Shown one piece after another: positions 27,027 through 36,422 of a stretch of 52,272 nt of DNA. The DNA is from an uncultured Clostridia bacterium. GTDB taxonomy: Bacteria > Bacillota > Clostridia > Christensenellales > UBA1242. Position 1 is the stretch's first letter. The number at the start of each line of letters is the position of its first letter. Location: NCBI GenBank assembly GCA_944384535.1, contig CALWTS010000010.1, positions 68,651 through 120,922 on the forward strand, given 5' to 3'. A program made the translations under genes and the position numbers. Below the pieces are notes generated by a model that made no database searches, had not been told where the DNA came from, and saw only the letters and a list, made by a program, of their open reading frames with translations.

Positions 27027-27967
27027 TGAGTGCATGGGCTATAGTTCTTATTGTTTTGGGAGTTTTAATTTTGATAAGTTTATGTTTTTCAGTTAGGATT
27101 GTAAGACAAGCAACAGCTGTTGTTGTTGAACGTTTAGGAAAGTATAGAAAAACTTTAGAAACAGGTGTTCATGTTATTTTACCTTTTTTTGATAGAACAA
27201 GTAAACCAATATCATTAAAAGAAATTGTTGCAGATTTTAAACCACAACCGGTTATTACAAAAGATAATGTTACAATGCAAATTGATACAGTAGTTTATTT
27301 TCAAATTACAGATGCAAAATTATTTACTTATGGTGTTGATGCTCCTATTAAAGCTATAGAAAATTTGACTGCAACAACTTTGAGAAATATTGTTGGTGAA
27401 TTAGAGTTAGATGAAACTTTAACTTCTAGAGATACAGTTAACACAAAGATGAGAGTTATACTTGATGAAGCTACTGATCCTTGGGGAATAAAAATTAACA
27501 GAGTTGAATTAAAGAATATTCTTCCACCTAAGGATATTCAAGATGCAATGGAAAAGCAAATGCGTGCTGAACGTGAAAGAAGAGAACAAATACTTAAAGC
27601 CGAAGGTGAAAAGAGGTCAAGTATTTTAGTAGCCGAAGGTGAAAAAGAAGCTCAAATTTTAAGAGCTGAAGCAGAAAAACAAGCAAAAATTCTTCAAGCT
27701 GAGGCAACAAAAGAAGCACTAATTGCTATGGCAGAAGGTGAGAGTAAAGCAATTGATATGATCAATTCTGCGAAACCAGATGCGGCTTATATTACTTTAC
27801 AAGGATTTGAAGCATTAAAATCTTTAGCGGATGGTCAAGCAACTAAGATTATTGTACCAAGCGAAATACAAAATGTGGCGGGACTTTTTGCGAGTGTAAG
27901 TGAGGTAATTAAAGATGATAGTGCAAAATCAATAGAAGAAAAAAAAGAGGAAAAACAAAAAAAATAA
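27026..27967 (+). CDS. SPFH/Band 7 family protein (slipin/QmcA-like)
   Basis: 313 residues. One N-terminal membrane helix (4-24) is followed by the SPFH domain (VRQATAVVVERLGKYRK...FQITDAKLFTYGVD...TTLRNIVGELELDETLTSRD). An Ala/Glu-rich coiled coil lies at about 185-245 (EAQILRAEAEKQAKILQAEA), and a charged tail ends the protein. Such proteins form large cage-like assemblies on the membrane. The pairing with NfeD just upstream is the standard arrangement and supports the call. The molecular role is still open. Confidence 0.92.
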   Translation: MSAWAIVLIVLGVLILISLCFSVRIVRQATAVVVERLGKYRKTLETGVHVILPFFDRTSKPISLKEIVADFKPQPVITKDNVTMQIDTVVYFQITDAKLFTYGVDAPIKAIENLTATTLRNIVGELELDETLTSRDTVNTKMRVILDEATDPWGIKINRVELKNILPPKDIQDAMEKQMRAERERREQILKAEGEKRSSILVAEGEKEAQILRAEAEKQAKILQAEATKEALIAMAEGESKAIDMINSAKPDAAYITLQGFEALKSLADGQATKIIVPSEIQNVAGLFASVSEVIKDDSAKSIEEKKEEKQKK

Positions 27968-27979
27968 TTGGAGGTTATA

Positions 27980-28519
27980 ATGAAAAATTTAAAATCTAAT
28001 ATTGTAAACATTTTAGCAATTTTATTTTCTGCTTTAACTTATGTATTTCTATCACAAGCATATTTTACATTTAGTTATTCTATCAGTATTGGTGGACTCA
28101 ATGGAGAAGCTGGAAGTACTACAGGTTATGAAGTTTTAAAAAATTATTTAGAAGGAGATTCTAAAGATCAAATGCTTGCTGTAAGTTTAATTTTTCTTAC
28201 AATATTTGCAGCATTAGTCATTTTGTGTTCCATAATTAACATTTTGGCAAATTGTGGAGTTATTAAGAATAAAGGTGTGGTAAAAATCACAAATTTTGTT
28301 AATGTTGTTTCTTCTATATTGATGGTAGTTTTTGTTGCAATTGGATTATTCATAATGATTGATTTAACAAAAGATGCATCTTTATCTATAGGATCTAGTT
28401 CTATAGATTATAAAATTGGATGGGCTAGTATTGTGAACTTTATCATATCTATTGCAATTTTCATTTTAACAATATTTGCTTTTAAAACTAGCAAACAAAC
28501 AAAGAAAAAGAAAAAATAA
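27980..28519 (+). CDS. Unknown four-helix membrane protein
   Basis: 179 residues with four predicted membrane helices (about 5-25, 65-88, 104-128 and 140-165) and a Lys-rich end. I do not recognise the family. The first loop, between helices 1 and 2, is Gly/Ser-rich and probably outside. I start at ATG 27980, behind GGAGG; an in-frame TTG at 27968 would sit before the ribosome site. It is the third gene of the NfeD-SPFH operon and may be a microdomain component by context. Confidence 0.72.
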   Translation: MKNLKSNIVNILAILFSALTYVFLSQAYFTFSYSISIGGLNGEAGSTTGYEVLKNYLEGDSKDQMLAVSLIFLTIFAALVILCSIINILANCGVIKNKGVVKITNFVNVVSSILMVVFVAIGLFIMIDLTKDASLSIGSSSIDYKIGWASIVNFIISIAIFILTIFAFKTSKQTKKKKK

Positions 28520-28542
28520 AAAGAGGTTTTCCTCTTTTTTTT
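28518..28542. terminator. Terminator between convergent genes
   Basis: The stem AAAAGAGG/CCTCTTTT with loop TTTT and T/A tracts. It overlaps the stop codon of the facing minus-strand gene. Confidence 0.86.
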
Positions 28543-29080
28543 ATTTAAAAATAACTCCGAATTTTTGCAGAATATCTTCTAAATATTCATTTTTTCCAAA
28601 TTCATAACAAACACAAGCTCGAGTTTCTTTTTTATTAGATTTGTAGAATTTATAAAACATTTTTTTATTTAATTTTATAAATTCTTTAGGATTTTTTCTT
28701 TTTTTAAATCTTCTTACAAGTTCTCTTTTCATTTTTTTATTTGGATATACAAAACAAAATTTAATACCTCTCTTTTGAAAATAGTTAAAGAGTTCATTAT
28801 GAGGAGCTCCAATAATTAATTTGTTTTGTTTAAGATAATTATCTAGTAATAATTCAATGTTTTCATATGAAAATTTTTTATTTTTTTCAAATTTTCTATT
28901 ACCTTTAGTTTTTTCTAATTCATCTCGAGTAATGTCTTTTGGTATTATATATTTGTTTTTTAATTTTAATTCATCAGCATCTATTACAAAATCGTACCTA
29001 TCTGATAAATATGATTTTCCACATCCTGGAGTTGCTATAACAGCATTAAATTTAATTCCTTTATATTGCATTTCTATCAT
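28541..29080 (-). CDS. Small P-loop NTPase, nucleotide-kinase-like
   Basis: 179 residues. Walker A is clear: VIATPGCGKSYL (residues 13-24). It is followed by FVIDADELKLKNKY, where the DAD may be the Walker B-like or substrate-binding acid, and a basic stretch (RRFKKRKNPKEFIKLNKKMF) that could act as a lid. The layout resembles small adenylate-kinase/phage nucleotide-kinase folds, but no specific family is evident. The start at 29080 is backed by a promoter whose -10 ends 6 nt earlier; a second Met lies at 29071. No ribosome site is present. It stands alone between two terminator-bounded units. Confidence 0.72.
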   Translation of the reverse strand: MIEMQYKGIKFNAVIATPGCGKSYLSDRYDFVIDADELKLKNKYIIPKDITRDELEKTKGNRKFEKNKKFSYENIELLLDNYLKQNKLIIGAPHNELFNYFQKRGIKFCFVYPNKKMKRELVRRFKKRKNPKEFIKLNKKMFYKFYKSNKKETRACVCYEFGKNEYLEDILQKFGVIFK

Positions 29081-29086
29081 AGTTTT

Positions 29087-29114
29087 ATTTTACTCAATTA
29101 GTTTTAAAAGTCAA
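29087..29114 (-). promoter_or_regulatory. Promoter for the minus-strand P-loop gene, predicted leaderless
   Basis: Minus strand: TTGACT (29109-29114), a 16-nt spacer, TAAAAT (29087-29092). Six nt separate the -10 box from the ATG at 29080. Confidence 0.7.
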
Positions 29115-29159
29115 TACTAGTTGATATAATTTAGTTTATATTAATTGTTTTTTATTTAC

Positions 29160-29188
29160 TTGATTTTACCGAATTTTTATTATATAAT
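29160..29188 (+). promoter_or_regulatory. Promoter of valS
   Basis: TTGATT (29160-29165), a 17-nt spacer, TATAAT (29183-29188). The leader to the ATG at 29211 is about 16 nt, too short for a T-box. Confidence 0.75.
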
Positions 29189-29210
29189 TATACAAGTTTA
29201 AGGAGTTTTC

Positions 29211-31811
29211 ATGGATAAGAGTTATACACCTGAATTATTTGAAAAAAATATTTATAATTTTTGGTCTCAAAAGAATTTTTTTACAACAGAACCTGATGAA
29301 AGAGAACATTACAGCATAGTTATGCCACCTTTAAATGTTACTGGCAAAGCGCATATTGGTCATGCTCTTGATAATACTATTCAAGATATTTTGATTAGAG
29401 CAAAAAGAATGCAAGGATTTAATACACTTTGGGTTCCAGGTACAGATCATGCTGCTATAGCAACTGAACAAGTATTGGTTAAAGATATTAAAAGAAATGG
29501 TCTTACAAAAGAACAAATTGGTAGAGAAGAGTTTCTTAAAAAGGGTTGGGAATGGTATAGAAAATATACTCATGTTATATGTGATCAATTAAAAATGTTA
29601 GGAGTTTCTTGTGATTGGTCAAGATTAGCTTTTACGATGGATGATAATTTAAATCATGCTGTAAGACATGTCTTTTGTCAATATTTTAATGAAGGATTAA
29701 TTTATAAAGGTAAAAGAGTTGTAAATTATTGTCCAAGTTGTAAAACAACAATTTCGGATAATGAAAATATTCATATTAATCAATCAACATTCTTATGGTA
29801 TATAAGATATCCATTTGCAGATGGTTCTGGAGATGTAGTAGTTGCAACTACAAGACCAGAAACAATCTTTGGTGATACTGCTGTTGCCGTTAATCCAAAA
29901 GATAAAAGGTTTAAAGATAAAATAGGAAAAGAACTTATTCTACCATTAGTTAATAAAAAAATCAAATTAATAGGTGATGATTATTGCGAAATGGAATTTG
30001 GTACAGGAGCGGTAAAAATTACTCCAGCACATGATCCAAACGATTATGAAGTAGGATTAAGACATAATTTGGATGTAGTTAATTGTATTGATGATGATGG
30101 TTTGTTAACAGAAGCGGCAGGGGAATTTAAAGGATTAGATAGAATTAAAGCTAGAGACATTATTGAAAAAGCTTTAAAAGATGGTGGATATTTGGTTAAA
30201 AAAGAAAAGTATAAAAATCAAGTAGGAACTTGCGAACGTTGTGGTAGTTTCACTGAACCTAAGATTTCAACGCAGTGGTTTGTTAAAATGAAAGATTTAG
30301 TAAAACCTGCTATTGAAGCTGTTAAAAATGGAGATTTAAAATTTCATCCAAAACGTTATGAAAAAACATATTTAAATTGGCTTGAAAATATACAGGATTG
30401 GTGCATTTCAAGGCAAATTTGGTTGGGACATAGAATTCCAGTATTTACATGTAAAAATGGTCACGTATTTGCAAGTGAATTTGATAATGTTGATAGATGT
30501 CCTGTTTGTGGTGATTGTCAACTTGTTCAAGATAATGACGTTTTAGATACATGGTTTTCATCAGCTTTATGGCCTTTTTCTACTTTAGGTTATCCTAATA
30601 AAACAAAAGATTTAAATTATTATTATCCAACATCTACTTTAGTCACAGGTTATGATATCATAACTTTTTGGGTTTCTAAAATGGTATTTTCAGGTTTGAA
30701 ATTTATGGGAGAAATACCATTCAAGGATGTAGTTATTCATGGTTTAGTTAGAGATATTAAAGGAATAAAAATGTCTAAACACTTAGGTAATGGTGTTGAT
30801 CCTATAGATATGATTGAAAAGTATGGTGCTGATTCTTTAAGACTTAGTCTTGTTAACGGAATGAGTCTTGGTACTGATATTAAATATGGTGAAGAAAAAG
30901 CAAAAGAAAGTAAAATTTTCATCAATAAATTATATAATGCAAGTAAATTCGTTTTACAAAATGTTAATAACATAAAAATAATTCCTATAGAAAACTTAAT
31001 TCTTCAATCTAAAGACAAGTGGATACTAAATGAGTTAGATAATCTTATAAAATCTGTTTCTAAGAATTTAGAGAAATTTAATATTGGTATAGCAACTAAT
31101 AATTTGATTGAATTTACTGTTTCAAAGTTTTGTGATTGGTACATTGAATTAAGTAAAGTAGATTTATATGGAAATGATGAAAGTAAGAAAGAAAAAACAC
31201 AAAACGTTTTATATTTCGTTTTAGATAAATTATTAAAATTATTTCATCCTTTTATTCCTTTTGTTACAGAATATATTTATAAAGAAATGCCATATCATGA
31301 AGAATCAATCATGATGACAAAATTTCCTACAAAATTAAAAATAAAGGGATTAAATAATTCATTTGAGCAAATTATAGATTTAATAAAAGCTATACGTAAT
31401 GCTAGAGCTGAATATAATGTTCCGGATAATAAAAGAACTAATATATTTATCAAATTAGACAAAACTAATGCTTTAATTAAAGAAAATTTAAATGAAATTT
31501 CTAAATTAGCATATGGTAATGATTGTAAAATTATTGATAATGAACCTCAAGAAAAATGTGTCAAGATAATAAATAATAATATAAAAATATTTATTCCTAT
31601 AGGTCAATTAATAGATTCAGACAAAGAAAAAGATAGAATTTTGAAAGAAATAAAGAATTACGAGTTTGAAATTAATCGTTCGGAGAAAATGTTGAATAAT
31701 GATGGTTTCGTTTCAAAGGCTCCAGCTAGTTTAGTTATGAAAGAAAAAGAAAAATTAGAGTTAAATAAAAAAATGCTAGAAAAGTTAAAAATAGAGTTAG
31801 ATAATTTATAA
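29211..31811 (+). CDS. valS: Valyl-tRNA synthetase
   Basis: 866 residues, the normal length, class I synthetase that charges tRNA-Val. The HIGH motif is GKAHIGHALDN near residue 41. The CP1 editing domain carries TTRPETIFGDTA and the GTGAVKITPAHDPNDYEVG stretch. A zinc-like CERCGSF and a second Cys set (CPVCGDC) are present. The KMSKS motif reads KMSKH (residues about 519-523). The C-terminal coiled coil (KEKDRILKEIKNYEFEINRSE) is kept, with the typical ending GFVSKAPASLV. An AAGGAG site precedes the ATG. No T-box leader is present, which is unusual for a Firmicute valS. Confidence 0.97.
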   Translation: MDKSYTPELFEKNIYNFWSQKNFFTTEPDEREHYSIVMPPLNVTGKAHIGHALDNTIQDILIRAKRMQGFNTLWVPGTDHAAIATEQVLVKDIKRNGLTKEQIGREEFLKKGWEWYRKYTHVICDQLKMLGVSCDWSRLAFTMDDNLNHAVRHVFCQYFNEGLIYKGKRVVNYCPSCKTTISDNENIHINQSTFLWYIRYPFADGSGDVVVATTRPETIFGDTAVAVNPKDKRFKDKIGKELILPLVNKKIKLIGDDYCEMEFGTGAVKITPAHDPNDYEVGLRHNLDVVNCIDDDGLLTEAAGEFKGLDRIKARDIIEKALKDGGYLVKKEKYKNQVGTCERCGSFTEPKISTQWFVKMKDLVKPAIEAVKNGDLKFHPKRYEKTYLNWLENIQDWCISRQIWLGHRIPVFTCKNGHVFASEFDNVDRCPVCGDCQLVQDNDVLDTWFSSALWPFSTLGYPNKTKDLNYYYPTSTLVTGYDIITFWVSKMVFSGLKFMGEIPFKDVVIHGLVRDIKGIKMSKHLGNGVDPIDMIEKYGADSLRLSLVNGMSLGTDIKYGEEKAKESKIFINKLYNASKFVLQNVNNIKIIPIENLILQSKDKWILNELDNLIKSVSKNLEKFNIGIATNNLIEFTVSKFCDWYIELSKVDLYGNDESKKEKTQNVLYFVLDKLLKLFHPFIPFVTEYIYKEMPYHEESIMMTKFPTKLKIKGLNNSFEQIIDLIKAIRNARAEYNVPDNKRTNIFIKLDKTNALIKENLNEISKLAYGNDCKIIDNEPQEKCVKIINNNIKIFIPIGQLIDSDKEKDRILKEIKNYEFEINRSEKMLNNDGFVSKAPASLVMKEKEKLELNKKMLEKLKIELDNL

Positions 31812-31820
31812 AAAAAAGAT

Positions 31821-32408
31821 TTACAATCTAGTTTTATTTTCCCATCTTTTTATTGGTGGATAATCAAAATCGCAGTCTTTTGAAATAATTACATAGGAAT
31901 GATTTTTTCTAAATTCCGATCTTTCTGATTTAGGAATCACCAAAATTTCCTTTGCTCTATCCATATGAAATATGCCATCTAAGTGATCTAATTCGTGAGA
32001 AATAACAGTAGCTGAAAAACCTTCAAAGCTCTTTGTTTGTTTTTCAGCTTTTTCATTTAGATATTCTACTATTAGAAAATAAGGTCTTTCAACGAGCCCT
32101 ATATTATTTAATCCTGATGCACAAGCTTCCCAAAATTCTGTTTTTCCTTTTTTAGAAATTATTTTAGGATTAATCATAACATATTGTTCTGTTTCTTGAT
32201 TTATTTCTCCTTTTTCATTTGTTGATTTAATAAAAATAATTCTTTTATCTATACCTAATTGAATTGCTGCCATAGCATAAACAGGGTGAGAAAAAGAATA
32301 GTTTTTTAAAATATTTATATATTCTTCAATTTTATCTGAATCAAAATCAACAAGTTTAGATTTTTTTCTTAAAAATTCTTCATTATCATATATAGTTAAA
32401 GCTTCCAT
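31821..32408 (-). CDS. def: Peptide deformylase, divergent
   Basis: 195 residues. The enzyme removes the formyl group from the N-terminal methionine of new proteins. Motif I is YAMAAIQLGI, motif II is WEACASGLNN (normally EGCLS) and motif III is SHELDHLDG. The metal ligands Cys, His, His and the catalytic Glu are all present, so it is likely active even though motif II is altered. It could be a second, specialised deformylase. It is monocistronic, with an AAAGGA site and a clear promoter. It faces valS tail to tail with a gap of only 9 nt. Confidence 0.85.
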   Translation of the reverse strand: MEALTIYDNEEFLRKKSKLVDFDSDKIEEYINILKNYSFSHPVYAMAAIQLGIDKRIIFIKSTNEKGEINQETEQYVMINPKIISKKGKTEFWEACASGLNNIGLVERPYFLIVEYLNEKAEKQTKSFEGFSATVISHELDHLDGIFHMDRAKEILVIPKSERSEFRKNHSYVIISKDCDFDYPPIKRWENKTRL

Positions 32409-32432
32409 ATTTTTCCTTTACATTTTATGTTC

Positions 32433-32461
32433 ATATTACTATAAATGAGATTTATTGTCAA
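32433..32461 (-). promoter_or_regulatory. Promoter of def
   Basis: Minus strand: TTGACA (32456-32461), a 17-nt spacer, TAATAT (32433-32438). Confidence 0.8.
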
Positions 32462-32492
32462 GTTTGTTATTTACATAAATTTAGATTAAAAT

Positions 32493-32526
32493 AAAAAAAG
32501 ATAATGTTTAACATTATCTTTTTTTT
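32493..32526 (-). terminator. Terminator of the ABC transporter operon
   Basis: The stem AAAAGATAATGT/ACATTATCTTTT with a 2-nt apical gap and A/T tracts on both sides. On the minus strand it ends the marR-ABC-MacB transcript. Confidence 0.88.
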
Positions 32527-32541
32527 CCGTATTAAGTTTAT

Positions 32542-34623
32542 TTATTCATGTCTCAAAGCATCAACTGGATCAAGTTTAGCAGCTTTAGATGAAGGGTAGA
32601 GACCTGCAAGAACACTAATTGTAACACTAATTAATAATGCACCAATAAAATAATACCATAACATATTTATTGGGGCAAAACCTAGCACAGAATTTAGTAT
32701 AACTGACAATATTCCCCCTAAAATTAATGAAAATATAATTCCAGTTAATCCGCTTAATATTCCTATTAGCAGACTTTCTGTACTAAAAATTAAATGAATA
32801 TCCTTTTTTCTCGCTCCAATACTTTTTAAAACTCCAATTTCTTTAGTTCGTTCAGAAACACTCATATACAAAACTACAGTTATCATTATTAACGCAACAA
32901 ACAACGATATTCCAGAAATTATTGCCATTGCAATAGAAAACGTTGACATCATTTCACTAAACATTGAAGCTAATTGTTCTTCTATTGATCCTGACAAATC
33001 TTTTCTATAATTTTTAATATAATTATTTAAAAGATCGGTTGTTTCTTTACCATCAGTTTTAATAAAAAGTAAAGATGGTTTAAGCCCAGTTGGAGATATG
33101 CCTTCATTAATTTGTGATTCTTTTACGCAATTGTTTAAAAAATCATAATCTACGTACATAATAAGCATATTAGAGAATAATGATGTATCAACTATGGCTG
33201 AAATTTTAACATCTTTATTTATTGTAATATTTGTATCAAAAACATTCATATTAATTTTTAAATTAACTGTTTCACCTATAGCAAGTTCTGGATCTTCAAT
33301 ATTTAACAACTTTAATGCTGCGTAAGAAAGCATAATTTCATTTTCTTCACTTATATGTCCAGTTTTTGTTATAAAGTTATTTTCATTATAATATGGTGGC
33401 GTGGTATATGTATAAACAATTGAACTTTCATTTTTTGAGTCTTGTGTATTGTAAGAAATAGTACCTGAAAACATTGTCATCATACTAAAACCTAAAGTAA
33501 GATTATCATTTTCTTTTTGATAATTTATCAAAAAGTCATTATTATTACTAGATAATGTGTTGTTTAGTTCATCAACAATTTCTAAAATTTCATTTTCTTC
33601 AAACATTTTTGGAATAAATGGATTTGAAGAAGACTCTTCAATTTTATTTCCATCTTTATCTTTATCGCTTTTAGATATAGTTACGTAATTAGGGCTAGAA
33701 TAATCTTCAGCAAGGGTAGATATATATCCTGTTAATCCTGCTCCAAATGATAACATTAAAATCATAGAAATCAAAGAAATTGAAACACCTAAAGCCATTA
33801 AGAAGTTTTTTGTTTTACTTGCCCACATATTAAGAATTGATAATTTTAAAGAAGAAAAAAATGATAAGTGTCCATCTTTTTTTGCTTTTTCATTAGTATC
33901 AATTAAATTATTGTTGCTATTTGTGTTTCTTTTATAATTTTGATTTACAACATCATTAATTATTTTACCATCAGATATTTCTACTATTCTTGAAGATATT
34001 TTAGCTACTCTTTCAGAGTGTGTAACCATAATTACAAGTTTTCCACTATCAGCAATATCTTTAAGTAAATCCAAAATTTGAAGGGTAGTGGTGCTATCTA
34101 AGGCTCCTGTAGGCTCATCAGCTAGTATAATATCTGGATCATTAATCAATGCACGTGCAATTGCGACTCTTTGTTTTTGACCACCAGAAAGTTGAGTAGG
34201 TTTCTTTTTAATTTGATCTTTTAGTCCTAATTTAGTAAGTAAATTGATAGCTTTTTTATTTTTTTCACTTTCTTTTATGTTTGAAAGCGTAAGAGGTATA
34301 GTAACATTTTCAAGGACAGATAGGTGTGATATTAAATTGAAAGATTGAAAAACAAATCCTATTTTTTTCTTTCTATAATCATCTAATTGTTTATTTTTAA
34401 AACTTTTTAGGTCTTTTCCTCCTATACTAATCAGTCCTCGATAGTCAGAATCAAGACCTCCTATTAAATTCATCAAAGTGCTTTTTCCACTACCACTTTC
34501 ACCAACAATCGAAACCAATTCTCCTTTTTCAAACGAAATATTTACATCATTTAAGGCATTAAATTTTTCTTTGTTTGCAAGTTTATAATCTTTAAAGACA
34601 TTTTGAATTACAAGTTCTTTCAT
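32542..34623 (-). CDS. MacB-like ABC transporter, ATPase fused to FtsX-type permease
   Basis: 693 residues in one chain. Residues 1-225 are the ATPase: Walker A GESGSGKSTL, signature LSGGQKQRVAIARAL, Walker B IILADEPTGALD and the H-loop MVTHSE. A membrane helix follows at about 274-298, then a large extracytoplasmic domain (about 300-555), then three FtsX-type helices to the C-terminus, which ends with YPSSKAAKLDPVDALRHE, the classical MacB/FtsX ending. Such proteins move or pull lipids, peptides or antibiotics by mechanotransmission. No membrane-fusion partner gene is nearby, as is common in Gram-positives. It follows the exporter pair by 11 nt behind an AAGGAG site. Confidence 0.93.
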   Translation of the reverse strand: MKELVIQNVFKDYKLANKEKFNALNDVNISFEKGELVSIVGESGSGKSTLMNLIGGLDSDYRGLISIGGKDLKSFKNKQLDDYRKKKIGFVFQSFNLISHLSVLENVTIPLTLSNIKESEKNKKAINLLTKLGLKDQIKKKPTQLSGGQKQRVAIARALINDPDIILADEPTGALDSTTTLQILDLLKDIADSGKLVIMVTHSERVAKISSRIVEISDGKIINDVVNQNYKRNTNSNNNLIDTNEKAKKDGHLSFFSSLKLSILNMWASKTKNFLMALGVSISLISMILMLSFGAGLTGYISTLAEDYSSPNYVTISKSDKDKDGNKIEESSSNPFIPKMFEENEILEIVDELNNTLSSNNNDFLINYQKENDNLTLGFSMMTMFSGTISYNTQDSKNESSIVYTYTTPPYYNENNFITKTGHISEENEIMLSYAALKLLNIEDPELAIGETVNLKINMNVFDTNITINKDVKISAIVDTSLFSNMLIMYVDYDFLNNCVKESQINEGISPTGLKPSLLFIKTDGKETTDLLNNYIKNYRKDLSGSIEEQLASMFSEMMSTFSIAMAIISGISLFVALIMITVVLYMSVSERTKEIGVLKSIGARKKDIHLIFSTESLLIGILSGLTGIIFSLILGGILSVILNSVLGFAPINMLWYYFIGALLISVTISVLAGLYPSSKAAKLDPVDALRHE

Positions 34624-34634
34624 AAATCTCCTTA

Positions 34635-36422
34635 TTATAAATCTTCACTATTTTCAAATTGACTTATATATAGTTCTTTATAAGCTCCATTCTTTTTGAT
34701 TAATTCATCGTGTGTTCCAATTTCTACTATGTTTCCATTTTTCATTACAATAATTTTATTTGCATTTTTTATGGTTGACAAGCGGTGTGCAATTACAAAA
34801 CTAGTTCTCCCTTGAGTTAGTCTATCCATAGCTATTTGAATTAAGATTTCAGTTCTAGTGTCAACAGAACTTGTTGCTTCATCAAGAATTAACATAGGTG
34901 CATTTTGTACCATTGCTCTAGCTATGGTTAATAGTTGTTTTTGACCAGCAGAAATATTAGTTTCTTCTGATAATATCATATCGTATCCCTTTGGTTCTGT
35001 TCTTATAAAGTGGTCAACATTAGCCATTTTGCAAGCATTAATAATCTCTTCATCAGTTGCATTTGGGCGTCCAAAACGCAAATTTTCTTTTATAGTACCT
35101 TCAAATAGCCATGTGTCTTGTAAAACCATTCCAAAAAGTGATCTAACATAACTTCTATTCATATCCCTAGTAGAGATTCCATCGATTAAAATTTCACCCC
35201 CATCTATTTCATAAAATCTCATAAGAAGGTTAACTATTGTAGTTTTTCCTGCACCAGTAGGACCAACGATAGCTATTTTTTCTCCAGGATTTGCAGTGAA
35301 GTTGAAATCGTAAATAATTTGTTTGTCTTTTGTATAACCAAAATTTACGTGTTTAAATTCGACTTTACCTTTAACATCTTGAATAATTAAATTTTTGTCG
35401 CTTTCATCAGGTTGTTCTTGTTCATTTAAAAATTCAAAAACTCTTTCTGCAGCGGCAACTGTTGATTGTAAAGTCCCAGAAATAGAGCCGATTTGAGATA
35501 TAGGTTGATTAAATAATTTACTATAAGTCATGAAGGTGATTATAGTTGCAAGAAAAGCCATGTTATTAGTTGAAATAGCTATTGATGCGCCAACCAAACA
35601 AATTAAAGCATATATAATATTACTAGTGAAATTAACTATAGGGTGCATTAATCCTGAGAAAAATTGAGCATTTTTTGAAGAAGATTTTAATGTTGTATTA
35701 ATTCTATTAAATTCTAATTGAGATTTTTCTTCTCCATTAAAAGCTTTAATAACATTATGTGCTGAAAATTGTTCTTCTACATATCCATTTATACTTCCTA
35801 AATATTTTTGTTGTTTAATAAAATATTTTTGATTAAATTTAACAACAAGGAAGACGATAATAAAAGCAAGTGGAATCTGTAGTAACGAAATCAATGTTAA
35901 TTGCCAACTTATTGTGAACATTACTATAGGTATTCCTATTATTGTAACTGTTGATGTTACAATTGATGATAATGTTCTTTCTAAAGTATTACCAACAGTA
36001 TCAACATCATTTGTAACACGAGATAATACATCTCCATAAGTGTTTTTATCAAAATATTGTAATGGTAATTTATTAATTTTGAGAGAAATTTCTGTTCTTA
36101 GTTTTTTTGAAATTCCAACAGAAACTCTAGACATTATAAATCCTTGTAAGTAACCTAATAAAGCAGCAATTAAATACATTGAAAGAATAATAATTCCATA
36201 TTTAGTTACATCTTCTAATTGGTATCCATTTTGATTAAAAAGTAGAGTCATTAATTTATTTAAAAATTTAGGACCAAGAACATTTAATATTGCCGCAGCA
36301 GATGCAAAGAAAATAGATATTATTACTGAATATTTATAAGTCCAAAGACGTTTTAAAAGCATTTTAAGAGATCCCTTGAAGTCTTTTGCTTTATTTTTAT
36401 GATAATTTTGTTTATTATTCAT
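34635..36422 (-). CDS. Heterodimeric ABC exporter, consensus-site subunit
   Basis: 595 residues from ATG 36422, a six-helix exporter half-molecule followed by an ATPase domain. The ATPase shows Walker A VGPTGAGKTT, the signature ISAGQKQLLTIARAM and Walker B MLILDEATSSVD with the catalytic Glu. Its partner upstream has Asp there, so the pair forms one working and one weak ATP site, as in TM287/288 and BmrCD. The start overlaps the stop of the partner by 8 nt and lies behind an AGGAGG site; an earlier in-frame start at 36470 is within the partner gene and less likely. The likely role is export of drugs or lipids. Confidence 0.93.
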   Translation of the reverse strand: MNNKQNYHKNKAKDFKGSLKMLLKRLWTYKYSVIISIFFASAAAILNVLGPKFLNKLMTLLFNQNGYQLEDVTKYGIIILSMYLIAALLGYLQGFIMSRVSVGISKKLRTEISLKINKLPLQYFDKNTYGDVLSRVTNDVDTVGNTLERTLSSIVTSTVTIIGIPIVMFTISWQLTLISLLQIPLAFIIVFLVVKFNQKYFIKQQKYLGSINGYVEEQFSAHNVIKAFNGEEKSQLEFNRINTTLKSSSKNAQFFSGLMHPIVNFTSNIIYALICLVGASIAISTNNMAFLATIITFMTYSKLFNQPISQIGSISGTLQSTVAAAERVFEFLNEQEQPDESDKNLIIQDVKGKVEFKHVNFGYTKDKQIIYDFNFTANPGEKIAIVGPTGAGKTTIVNLLMRFYEIDGGEILIDGISTRDMNRSYVRSLFGMVLQDTWLFEGTIKENLRFGRPNATDEEIINACKMANVDHFIRTEPKGYDMILSEETNISAGQKQLLTIARAMVQNAPMLILDEATSSVDTRTEILIQIAMDRLTQGRTSFVIAHRLSTIKNANKIIVMKNGNIVEIGTHDELIKKNGAYKELYISQFENSEDL

